A stretch of 64,000 nucleotides of DNA from Clostridiales bacterium (GTDB lineage: Bacteria; Bacillota; Clostridia; Oscillospirales; Butyricicoccaceae), in the NCBI GenBank assembly GCA_022775385.1, contig JALFIV010000033.1, positions 62,001 through 126,000 of the forward strand, read 5' to 3'. Shown in pieces: positions 1 to 5,869 of the stretch. Under the pieces are notes generated by a model. That model ran no database searches and was not told the origin of the DNA. It saw only the letters and a program-made list of their open reading frames with translations. Position 1 is the stretch's first letter, and the number at the start of each line of letters is the position of its first letter. The translations under genes and the position numbers were made by a program.

Positions 1-1
1 T

Positions 2-85
2 TGTCCGGGAACATCGGATGCATACCGGGAAGCCATTGCGGCGTACATGATCAGGCAGACGATGCCGCAGGCATTGCTTCCGTGA
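2..85 (+). CDS. C-terminal end of an unidentified phage gene (partial)
   Basis: The frame beginning at base 2 is open to a TGA at 83-85 and reads like a real protein tail (for example DAYREAIAAYMIRQTMPQAL). It is followed at once by a strong hairpin, as expected at the end of an early gene block. The start lies outside the window, so no function is offered. The competing open frame from base 1 to 192 runs through the hairpin and the next ribosome site and looks like a chance frame. Confidence 0.45.
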   Translation, partial: CPGTSDAYREAIAAYMIRQTMPQALLP

Positions 86-89
86 CGAC

Positions 90-135
90 AAAAAAAGACG
101 CCGAGGCGAAGCACAACCGGCTTCGTCTCAGCGTC
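90..135 (-). terminator. Hairpin with U-tract on the minus strand, probably bidirectional
   Basis: Arms 97-111 and 121-135 pair over 15 positions with one mismatch and one G-U, around a 9-base loop. Seven A residues at 90-96 give a perfect U-tract for minus-strand transcripts. On the plus strand the hairpin is followed only by a looser A/T-rich stretch. It separates the upstream phage gene from the replication genes. Confidence 0.6.
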
Positions 136-184
136 AACCAAAAATATCTATTATTATTTTACCACCGAAGGAGGGGTGGTGTCA

Positions 185-868
185 ATGAATGAAATGAAAA
201 TGGAGAGCGCGTACTGGGTTTCGATTCCAGTACAGCTGCTGGAAGATGAATCGCTTCCGCACGCGGCGCTTCGGCTCTATGGAATCATCGGGAGCCTGAC
301 CTATTCCAGAGGATATTGCTATGCGTCCAATGAGACGCTGGCAGGCAAGATGCACAGCACCGTGCGGACGATACAGAACAACCTCGCGGTGCTCCGGGAA
401 CGTGGATATATTGCGGTGCAGGATGCCGAGGGGCAGCGCCGAATTTATCAGGCAGATCTGAAAAACAGAGAGGAAGGAACCTGCACCCAAGGGGTGAAAA
501 AAACTTCATCCCATGAAAATAATTTCTCGGATGGGTGCAAAAAATTTCGCGAAACCCATGAAAAAAGTTTCACCCAAGAAAGAATAAAAGAGAAAGAAAA
601 GAGAGAAAACGCGAAGAAACATCGGGAGGACAAGCTCGCGTTCGGACGACGCGGGCTGGTTATGCTCACCAAGCAGGAATATGAGAGGCTGTGTACCGAT
701 GCCATCAGCACGCAGGCGGTACAGGATGCGGTCACCGCGCTGGAGGCATACATAGCAAACGGTAAGGGACGGAAGTACAAGGATCACTATCTCACCCTGC
801 TCAACTGGCTGCGGCGCGATCACAAGCTGAGAGAACAGCAGGACGGGCGGAAGGATGAGTTTTGGTAA
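185..868 (+). CDS. Phage replication initiator / helix-turn-helix protein
   Basis: A 227-residue protein with an N-terminal winged helix-turn-helix (about residues 22-85; the recognition region contains SNETLAGKMHSTVRTIQNNL), a charged Lys/Glu-rich linker, and a C-terminal segment near 190-225 with the AYIANGKGRKYKDHYLTLLNWL pattern seen in phage replisome organisers. It likely binds the phage origin and helps load the helicase encoded next. I chose ATG 185 because the site AAGGAGGGG at 168-176 is well spaced from it; GTG codons at 176 and 179 overlap that site. The stop shares one base with the next start, so the two are translationally coupled. Confidence 0.75.
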   Translation: MNEMKMESAYWVSIPVQLLEDESLPHAALRLYGIIGSLTYSRGYCYASNETLAGKMHSTVRTIQNNLAVLRERGYIAVQDAEGQRRIYQADLKNREEGTCTQGVKKTSSHENNFSDGCKKFRETHEKSFTQERIKEKEKRENAKKHREDKLAFGRRGLVMLTKQEYERLCTDAISTQAVQDAVTALEAYIANGKGRKYKDHYLTLLNWLRRDHKLREQQDGRKDEFW

Positions 869-2100
869 TGGAACGCAAAGAGTTGTACGAGGCACAAAGC
901 GCGGTGATCGGCAGTCTGCTGATTGATCCGGAGATCGCCGGTGAGCTGTTCGGAACCGTGGGACCGGAGGTATTTCGCGTGCCGGAGCTGCGGACGCTGT
1001 ACGATGCGGCGAAGGAGATCTGGAACAGCGGCAAGCGGATCGATCCGGTCGTCGTGCGGAATGCGGTCGGTCCGGAGTACGGAGAGATTATTGCGCAGAT
1101 CATGGAGGAGACACCGACTGCGGCGGCGTGGAAAGAATACGCGGATATTGCGAAATCCGAAGCCAGAAACAACGATGTGGCACAGATCGGCGCGCGGCTG
1201 CAGATGGCATCTACGCTCACAGAACAGCTCGAGCTGTCCAGAGAGCTCGGGAAACGGTTGGAGGGCGGTGAGGATCAGGATTTCTCTCTCAAACGTGCGA
1301 TGTTTGAATGGAACGACGAGATGAACCGGAAACCGAATCCGATCCTCACAGGAATTGATGCGCTGGACGACGGCAAGCTGCATCTGCGTCAGGGACAGTT
1401 TGGGATCATCGCTGCACGGCCGAGCGCCGGAAAGACTGCGCTGGCGCTGCAGATCATGACGGAGATGGCGCGGCACAAGCGCGTCGGGTTCTTCACGCTG
1501 GAGACCGGACGGGTGGAGCTGATCGACCGCATCCTCGCCCGAACCACACATGTTCCATTCGACCAGATTGTCAACCGGGCGGTGAACAGTGAGACGAACT
1601 GGACAGCCATTGCACGGAAACAGCGAGAGCTGCTGAAATACTGCCAGCTGGAAATCGTCGAGGCGGCGGGATATACCGTCGAACGGATCAGGGCGACCGC
1701 GATGAACCGCCGGTACGATGTGATCTTTATCGACTATCTGAGCATCATCCAGCCTGACAAGCGGTTTCGGGACAGCTATTCCGCGGTGACCGAGATCAGC
1801 AAGCAGCTGCACACGTTTGCGCAGCAGACCAAGACACTGGTCATCGCGCTGTCTCAGCTGTCGCGCGCGGCGGCGGATCGGGAACCGCGCCTGTCCGATC
1901 TCAGGGAATCCGGACAGATCGAGCAGGACGCAGACTGGGTTCTGCTGCTCCATGCGGAGGACGAGGAGGAAAACGACTCCACGCGTGTGCTCCGCATGGC
2001 GAAAAACAAAACCGGTATGCGGGGAAAGTGGAGGTTTCGCTTTAAGGGCGTGTATCAGGAATTTACCTATATGCCGCCGTCGAGGAGAGATGATCCATGA
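868..2100 (+). CDS. dnaB: DnaB-like replicative helicase
   Basis: A 410-residue RecA-fold helicase. The N-terminal part (about 1-100) resembles the DnaB N domain that binds primase. The C-terminal ATPase has Walker A ARPSAGKTA at about 183-191, a Walker B strand ending in Asp near 289 (VIFIDYLSI), and the later ALSQLSR and DLRESGQIEQDADW motifs of DnaB proteins. It should act as the ring helicase at the phage fork, loaded by the preceding initiator. ATG 868 overlaps the previous stop by one base; a TTG at 862 is a less likely start. Confidence 0.88.
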   Translation: MERKELYEAQSAVIGSLLIDPEIAGELFGTVGPEVFRVPELRTLYDAAKEIWNSGKRIDPVVVRNAVGPEYGEIIAQIMEETPTAAAWKEYADIAKSEARNNDVAQIGARLQMASTLTEQLELSRELGKRLEGGEDQDFSLKRAMFEWNDEMNRKPNPILTGIDALDDGKLHLRQGQFGIIAARPSAGKTALALQIMTEMARHKRVGFFTLETGRVELIDRILARTTHVPFDQIVNRAVNSETNWTAIARKQRELLKYCQLEIVEAAGYTVERIRATAMNRRYDVIFIDYLSIIQPDKRFRDSYSAVTEISKQLHTFAQQTKTLVIALSQLSRAAADREPRLSDLRESGQIEQDADWVLLLHAEDEEENDSTRVLRMAKNKTGMRGKWRFRFKGVYQEFTYMPPSRRDDP

Positions 2101-2154
2101 GACCCATCCGGAAAAACAACGTGGTTAATTTCAGACAGATGGAGACTTGCCGTT

Positions 2155-2385
2155 ATGATAAAGGCAGATACGAAAAAGGAACATTATCCCTGCACAGGCT
2201 GCGGACGATACAGTACATGTGAGACAAACAGTTTTGTCTGCGACGACTGGCGGGACTGGTTCCGGATCGGATATCGAGATGCATGCGCGGTGATGATGCG
2301 CGGGATCCGTGCGAGAGAGTTCCGAAGGAAGCAGAAGGAATACATGAGAATGCTATATCAAGGAGAGACGGGAGGATGGGAATGA
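2155..2385 (+). CDS. Small Cys-rich (zinc-finger-like) phage protein
   Basis: A 76-residue protein with Cys at 13, 16, 22 and 29 (CTGCGRYSTCETNSFVC), a likely zinc-binding knuckle, followed by a basic helical region rich in Arg. Small proteins of this shape are common beside phage replication genes, but I know no function for it. ATG 2155 is preceded by a weak GGAG about ten bases upstream. It overlaps the following MazG-like gene by four bases (ATGA type), which suggests coupled translation. Confidence 0.6.
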   Translation: MIKADTKKEHYPCTGCGRYSTCETNSFVCDDWRDWFRIGYRDACAVMMRGIRAREFRRKQKEYMRMLYQGETGGWE

Positions 2386-2684
2386 CAGAACAGGAATTAC
2401 ATCTCACGCGCGACCGCTGGGAGGACGTTGTACTGCACCGGGCGATTGAGGTATACGGAGATAACAATCAGATCGACCAGGCGGAGCAGGAGCTGATTGA
2501 ACTGCTGGACGCGCTCAAGCACAGGAGCCGTCCGGATCGGATCACAAACGTCTACGAGGAAATCGCAGACGTCGGCATTATGCTGGATCAGCTCAAGCTG
2601 ATTTTTAACTGCGGTGACTATGTGCAGAGCATCCGGACACAGAAGCTGGCGCGGCTGGAAAAGCGGATGAATGGAGGGAGCTAA
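2382..2684 (+). CDS. MazG-like nucleotide pyrophosphohydrolase family protein
   Basis: A 100-residue, all-helical protein. The segment QAEQELIELLDAL followed about 20 residues later by YEEIADVGIMLDQL matches the paired acidic helices (ExxE ... ExxD) that hold magnesium in MazG-type enzymes. Phage members are thought to hydrolyse nucleoside triphosphates or lower alarmone levels; the substrate here is unknown. GGAGG at 2371-2375 is spaced correctly for ATG 2382, so the in-frame ATG at 2376 and farther upstream codons are unlikely. It sits in the replication block. Confidence 0.65.
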   Translation: MTEQELHLTRDRWEDVVLHRAIEVYGDNNQIDQAEQELIELLDALKHRSRPDRITNVYEEIADVGIMLDQLKLIFNCGDYVQSIRTQKLARLEKRMNGGS

Positions 2685-2685
2685 C

Positions 2686-3108
2686 ATGAAAATTAAATTT
2701 CCAAGAGGGGTAGAGGTTGACATCGACAAGGTTCCGGAAGATTTTGAGGAACAGATCAGAAAGTCTTTTCAAGGATATACGGAAGGGACTGCGAAAGCAT
2801 ATCAGTACCAGGACAAGTTATCCTATATCGACCTTTGCCGAAGGTATGCGCATGGAAATAACAGCTATGACTGGATTGAAAGAACGGTAAGCGATTTAAT
2901 CAAGGACACGTTCTGCGACCGATTCGATGAGTTCGGAGAATTTGTCGACGAAAGCGAATTCCTGAGCGTTAGGTTCATGGAAACGTGCTGCGAGGCAGGA
3001 AGCATGAATTTATATTCCAATTACACAAACGACCATCACAAGGACGATAAAATCATGAAATTGCTGGAGCGCGCGATCAAGGTGGTAATCAATTATGAAG
3101 AAGATTGA
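2686..3108 (+). CDS. Hypothetical phage protein
   Basis: A 140-residue acidic protein with no domain I recognise. It begins with MKIKFPRGVEVDIDKVPEDF and has a central region rich in Asp, Tyr and Phe and a C-terminal helix ending in Glu-Glu-Asp. No signal peptide or membrane segment is seen. GGAGGG just inside the overlap with the MazG-like gene points to ATG 2686 rather than the upstream in-frame ATG 2671. Its last codons overlap the next small gene. Confidence 0.6.
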   Translation: MKIKFPRGVEVDIDKVPEDFEEQIRKSFQGYTEGTAKAYQYQDKLSYIDLCRRYAHGNNSYDWIERTVSDLIKDTFCDRFDEFGEFVDESEFLSVRFMETCCEAGSMNLYSNYTNDHHKDDKIMKLLERAIKVVINYEED

Positions 3109-3247
3109 TTTCAAAAAGCTGATGAACGAAAAATTCCCGTGCGATATGTGCGGAATCAAGATTCCGGTGAAGGAATTTTCGGAGTATGTGATAAACGATC
3201 AGATTTTTCTGATTTGCCCAAGATGCAAAGCGATCATGGACATGTAA
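3095..3247 (+). CDS. Small two-CxxC zinc-ribbon-like protein
   Basis: A 50-residue protein starting MKKIDFKKLMNEKFPCDMCG and ending CPRCKAIMDM. It has two CxxC knuckles (residues 16-19 and 41-44) separated by about 21 residues, the layout of a minimal zinc ribbon. It starts within the end of the preceding gene, in another frame. The ribosome site is weak, so translation probably depends on coupling. Function unknown. Confidence 0.5.
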   Translation: MKKIDFKKLMNEKFPCDMCGIKIPVKEFSEYVINDQIFLICPRCKAIMDM

Positions 3248-3260
3248 AGGAGGGCAAGGC

Positions 3261-3551
3261 ATGACGAAGAAACGCTTTGTGAAACTGCTGATGTCAATGG
3301 GTTACAGCAGGGACAAAGCTCAGCGCGAGGCGGCACGCGTTAAAGGGTATCGTGGATCGGTGTCGTACAGTCAGCGGTATAAAACGCTGTATGCGTGTGC
3401 GGCGTGCGCAAAAGCAGCCTCTAACCTTACGAAAAGTTGGATAACACTAGGGAAGGTGTTTAACGGCATTAAAAGCGAGTTGATTGATTTTTTTGAACGG
3501 GCATATGAAGCAGGAGGAAATGCGGGAGATGAGTCAGAACACACCGTGTAA
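3261..3551 (+). CDS. Hypothetical phage protein
   Basis: A 96-residue basic protein starting MTKKRFVKLLMSMGYSRDKA. The N-terminal half looks like a small helical domain (two helices with Arg/Lys on one face), followed by a Tyr- and Ala-rich stretch with the paired cysteines CAACAK. The family of short phage proteins beginning this way has no known role. A good AAAGGAGGG site precedes ATG 3261. Its end overlaps the next gene by 23 bases. Confidence 0.6.
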   Translation: MTKKRFVKLLMSMGYSRDKAQREAARVKGYRGSVSYSQRYKTLYACAACAKAASNLTKSWITLGKVFNGIKSELIDFFERAYEAGGNAGDESEHTV

Positions 3552-3729
3552 ATTCTACCATTCCTGCCCGAGTGCATCCGGCTGGTGCCGCATCCGCCAG
3601 CCGGATGCGTCCTGCGTTCCGTTTCTGATTTCGGCGTACAACGGGCTGAGAGCGGCGGAACAGGAAAAGAATGGGTTGACAAATCGGAAGAAAGACGATA
3701 ATCTGAAGGAGAACAAACATGAGGTTTGA
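3529..3729 (+). CDS. Small Cys-rich phage protein
   Basis: A 66-residue protein with four cysteines in a C-x5-C-x6-C-x8-C pattern near the N-terminus, then a charged tail ending in Lys-His-Glu-Val. The AGGAGG at 3512-3517 lies about ten bases before ATG 3529 but almost touches ATG 3520, so 3529 is the better start. It overlaps the next gene by eleven bases. It probably binds zinc or forms a compact metal site; no function can be given. Confidence 0.45.
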   Translation: MSQNTPCKFYHSCPSASGWCRIRQPDASCVPFLISAYNGLRAAEQEKNGLTNRKKDDNLKENKHEV

Positions 3730-3901
3730 ATGGATCAAATGCCCGTGCTGTGGATACAGACACTTTTTGAAAGTGGGATGCGACACGGTGCTGATCAACC
3801 ATTTGGCGTTCTGCCGCCGATGCAAGACGGAGACGCAAATAACCTATCCAAACAATACAGTCATGCCAGAGCACACAATGCCAGAGCACAATTCTCACTG
3901 A
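3719..3901 (+). CDS. Cys-rich KTR-type small protein with a repeat-encoded tail
   Basis: A 60-residue protein. Its core WIKCPCCGYRHFLKV ... FCRRCKTET resembles the Cys-rich KTR family (two CxxC knuckles followed by a Lys-Thr/Glu motif), a short zinc-ribbon-like group common on phages and conjugative elements of Firmicutes; its function is unknown. The last twelve residues, MPEHTMPEHNSH, are encoded by a DNA repeat that forms the left arm of an intrinsic terminator and recurs at 5028. A good GAAGGAG site precedes ATG 3719. Confidence 0.65.
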   Translation: MRFEWIKCPCCGYRHFLKVGCDTVLINHLAFCRRCKTETQITYPNNTVMPEHTMPEHNSH

Positions 3902-3902
3902 C
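3861..3902 (+). repeat. Direct repeat copy 1 (encodes MPEHTMPEHNSH, left arm of terminator)
   Basis: Forty-two bases matching 5028-5069 at 41 positions. Inside it a 13-14-base unit beginning ATGCCAGAGCAC occurs twice in tandem. It forms the 3' end of the Cys-rich KTR gene and its second half is the left arm of a terminator hairpin. Confidence 0.8.
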
Positions 3903-3932
3903 GGATTGTCAGCGGGAGTTGTGCTCTTTTTT
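3884..3932 (+). terminator. Intrinsic terminator overlapping the 3' end of the KTR gene
   Basis: Arms 3884-3902 and 3908-3926 pair over 19 positions with two G-U and one mismatch around a 5-base loop, followed by six T at 3927-3932. The stop codon of the upstream gene lies inside the left arm, so a ribosome finishing the gene would cover the hairpin. Confidence 0.8.
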
Positions 3933-3952
3933 CATCTCGGGAGGCGAAACGA

Positions 3953-4162
3953 ATGATGACGTTGGCAGAATTGGCGGAGCAGTGTTTCACAGACAATGCA
4001 TCCATCGAACAGCGGATTGCAGAGCTGACGCTCGAGCTTCGGAAAACAAAGAGCTGTCAGGAGCAGATCAACCTGAGACGACGAATAAAAAAGCTGAAAT
4101 CCATGTCCAATGAATTGATTCGGACAGGGACGTATCTGCGGGATTATTACAAGAAAGACTGA
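3953..4162 (+). CDS. Small helical hypothetical protein
   Basis: A 69-residue, mostly helical protein (NASIEQRIAELTLELRKTKS, then a Lys/Arg-rich second helix) likely to form a coiled coil, ending TYLRDYYKKD. GGGAGG eight bases upstream supports ATG 3953. It lies just before the Rep-like gene and between the two hairpin repeats. Short helical proteins with this ending are frequent on Firmicutes mobile elements, but I cannot assign a role. Confidence 0.55.
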   Translation: MMTLAELAEQCFTDNASIEQRIAELTLELRKTKSCQEQINLRRRIKKLKSMSNELIRTGTYLRDYYKKD

Positions 4163-4182
4163 GCGGCAGTTTGGAGGGTGTT

Positions 4183-4938
4183 ATGGCAAAGCGAAAGAAG
4201 ACAATCATTGCCGGAGATCTGGTTCTGGTTTCGGTTTATCCGATGCCGTATCCACGGGACAAAGAGCATGTTCGGGCGGCAAAAGCAAAGATGTCCACTA
4301 AGGCACGCAGGGCGATGAATCTCAAAGCGTCCAAGCGCAAGCTGGAGCTGTTGCTCTCCTGTAATTTCTCTCAGGATGATCTGTTTGTGACGTTGACCTA
4401 TGATGACCGGCACCTGCCAGGCTCGAGAAAAGATGCCGTGTCAAATCTGCGGCTGTTTCTCCGACGGCTTCGGATTCAGCGAAAGAAGCAGGGGAAGAAG
4501 CTGCGGTATGTATATGTCACCGAGAACAAACACGGTGAGGGGAGGCTGCACCATCATCTGGTCATCAACAGCACCGGAGAGGATGAGACCGCACTGTTTC
4601 GCAGTCTGTGGGAATTCGGTGAGAATGTCGATGTGAGACCGTGCGGCGTCCCGTCCGACCGTGGGGAGTACATGACAAAAGAAGCGGCGGAGGGCAAAGC
4701 GCCCGGCGCTCAGCTGTGGACAGGCTCCCGGAATCTGCAGCGGCCGGAGGAGATCAATGAGATTGTTCCGGACAACGAGACGGTGAAGTGTCCGCCGAAT
4801 GCGGTGGTGTTGGAACGGCTGGAAGAGCAGAATGAATACGGCGAGTTTATCTATATCAAGTACCGCTTGCTTCCGGTCGGAAACCGGCCTGTCAGGCCTT
4901 CCAGACGGAAAAAACTGAATCATTTTATTTTGACTTGA
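4183..4938 (+). CDS. HUH/Rep-like replication-associated protein
   Basis: A 251-residue protein with the three signature motifs of HUH-type Rep proteins (similar to the ORF2/G2P and Microviridae VP4 type): motif 1 FVTLTYDDRHL at about 68-78, motif 2 GRLHHHLVIN (the His-x-His metal site) at about 121-130, and a likely catalytic Tyr in GEYMTKE, Tyr163 with Lys166. Such enzymes nick single-stranded DNA and stay bound through the tyrosine. A DnaB-encoding tailed phage does not obviously need one, so it may serve a second replication mode, transposition or a carried element. GGAGG at 4172-4176 supports ATG 4183; a TTG at 4171 overlaps it. The C-terminal 80 residues match nothing I know. Confidence 0.68.
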   Translation: MAKRKKTIIAGDLVLVSVYPMPYPRDKEHVRAAKAKMSTKARRAMNLKASKRKLELLLSCNFSQDDLFVTLTYDDRHLPGSRKDAVSNLRLFLRRLRIQRKKQGKKLRYVYVTENKHGEGRLHHHLVINSTGEDETALFRSLWEFGENVDVRPCGVPSDRGEYMTKEAAEGKAPGAQLWTGSRNLQRPEEINEIVPDNETVKCPPNAVVLERLEEQNEYGEFIYIKYRLLPVGNRPVRPSRRKKLNHFILT

Positions 4939-5027
4939 AACCATGTATATCTTTGGAGCAGGATGCGCGAAACGCATTGACGGGCGCGCGGATTCCGAGT
5001 ATTTTAGTAAATAGATGAAATATAGCG

Positions 5028-5069
5028 TCATGCCAGAGCACGCAATGCCAGAGCACAATTCTCACTGAC
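5028..5069 (+). repeat. Direct repeat copy 2 of the MPEH-coding hairpin repeat
   Basis: Differs from 3861-3902 at a single base. It could encode a 17-codon frame from ATG 5015 to TGA 5066-5068 ending MPEHAMPEHNSH, but no Cys-rich protein precedes it and there is no good ribosome site. Together with copy 1 it brackets the small helical gene and the Rep-like gene. Confidence 0.8.
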
Positions 5070-5098
5070 GATCGGTCAGTGGGCGTTGTGCTCTTTTT
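5051..5098 (+). terminator. Intrinsic terminator after the Rep-like gene
   Basis: Arms 5051-5069 and 5075-5093 pair over 19 positions with two G-U and one mismatch, around a 5-base loop, followed by five T. The left arm is identical to that of the terminator at 3884, while the right arm differs at two positions. Confidence 0.8.
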
Positions 5099-5130
5099 AT
5101 TTTGGCAGAAAACACAGAGAGACGAGGACA

Positions 5131-5424
5131 ATGCAGGATTTCGCAAAGAGCTTTTACAAATCAAAAGCCTGGCAGAAATGTCGGGCGGCGTATGCGGCCA
5201 GTGTGGGCGGACTGTGTGAGGACTGCCTGGACAGCGGGATTGTACAGGCGGGCGAGATCGTCCACCACGTGCGGGCACTGACACCGGACAACATCGACGA
5301 TCCGTCTGTCACACTGTCGACGGACAATCTCAGACTGCTGTGCAGAGACTGTCATGGAAGGCGGCACGGCCATGTGCGCCGGTACCGGATTGACGCTGTG
5401 GGGCGCGTGACGGCGCGCCGGTGA
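5131..5424 (+). CDS. HNH endonuclease
   Basis: A 97-residue HNH nuclease. The motif order is CRAAYAASVGGLCEDC, GEIVHHV (the catalytic His pair), NLRLLCRDCH. The four cysteines make a structural zinc site. HNH proteins encoded next to terminase genes are typical of phages that cut their DNA at cos sites; in HK97-like phages they assist terminase in cos cleavage. ATG 5131 is chosen because upstream codons would extend through the terminator; the ribosome site GACGAGG is modest. Confidence 0.88.
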   Translation: MQDFAKSFYKSKAWQKCRAAYAASVGGLCEDCLDSGIVQAGEIVHHVRALTPDNIDDPSVTLSTDNLRLLCRDCHGRRHGHVRRYRIDAVGRVTARR

Positions 5425-5520
5425 TCCCCCCTTGTTGGAATATTTCAAAGCCGCCGGGAGACCGGTGAGTGGAGGTAGGAATTCCTCTCTCAGGTACATG
5501 ACCCCACCCCAAACGCGAAA
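5424..5520. other. Possible cos region between HNH and small terminase genes
   Basis: This stretch between the two packaging genes has a run of six C at 5426-5431, a GAGACCGG block at 5458-5465 and the palindrome AGGAATTCCT at 5477-5486. No convincing gene start uses it. cos sites of HNH-bearing phages commonly lie here. The call rests on position and general appearance only. Confidence 0.3.
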
Positions 5521-5533
5521 GGAGATGACAGAG

Positions 5534-5869
5534 TTGGCACGAAAAATCACGGAAAAGTCGGAGTTCAACCGGCTGAAAAAGATTTTGGAAAATATGCCGC
5601 CAAACCGGTACACGGTGGCGGAAGGCCTGATTCGGGAGGCTGCGAGGATGCGCGTTCTGCTCGATCAGACTTATGCGGACATCGAGAAAAACGGAAGAGT
5701 GGAGATGTTCTCGCAGTCGGAGAAGGCGGAGCCGTATGAGCGGGAGCGTCCGGTGGTGCGCCAGTACATGCAGGCGAACAAGAACTACCAGAGCATCATC
5801 AAACAGCTGATCGACATCTGTCCGGAGCGGGCGGCGGGCGGTAAACTGGAGGCTCTGCTCAAGGAATGA
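5534..5869 (+). CDS. terS: Phage terminase small subunit
   Basis: About 111 residues, starting MARKITEKSEFNRLKKIL. It is helical and acidic, with a conserved-looking C-terminal part (RQYMQANKNYQSIIKQLIDI), consistent with small terminase subunits that recognise the packaging site and regulate the large subunit. AAAGGAG at 5518-5524 is nine bases before TTG 5534 but touches ATG 5525, so the TTG is the more likely start; longer versions from ATG 5525 or 5498 are possible. Its stop overlaps the large-subunit ATG by four bases. Confidence 0.75.
   Translation: MARKITEKSEFNRLKKILENMPPNRYTVAEGLIREAARMRVLLDQTYADIEKNGRVEMFSQSEKAEPYERERPVVRQYMQANKNYQSIIKQLIDICPERAAGGKLEALLKE

Noticed and set aside
1..192. 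Open frame of 63 codons from base 1
   Set aside because: It runs through a perfect hairpin and the ribosome site of the next gene; the frame from base 2 gives a more protein-like tail ending before the hairpin.
2097..2222. 41-residue frame starting MRPIRKNNVVNF in an ATGA overlap with the helicase gene
   Set aside because: It overlaps more than half of its length with the better supported Cys-rich gene at 2155 and shows no family pattern; left out although a ribosome site is present.
3730..4113. 127-residue plus-strand frame over the KTR gene and the terminator
   Set aside because: It shadows the Cys-rich KTR gene in another frame and crosses a strong terminator.
5015..5068. 17-residue frame ending MPEHAMPEHNSH
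   Set aside because: No ribosome site and no domain; treated as part of repeat copy 2 rather than a gene.
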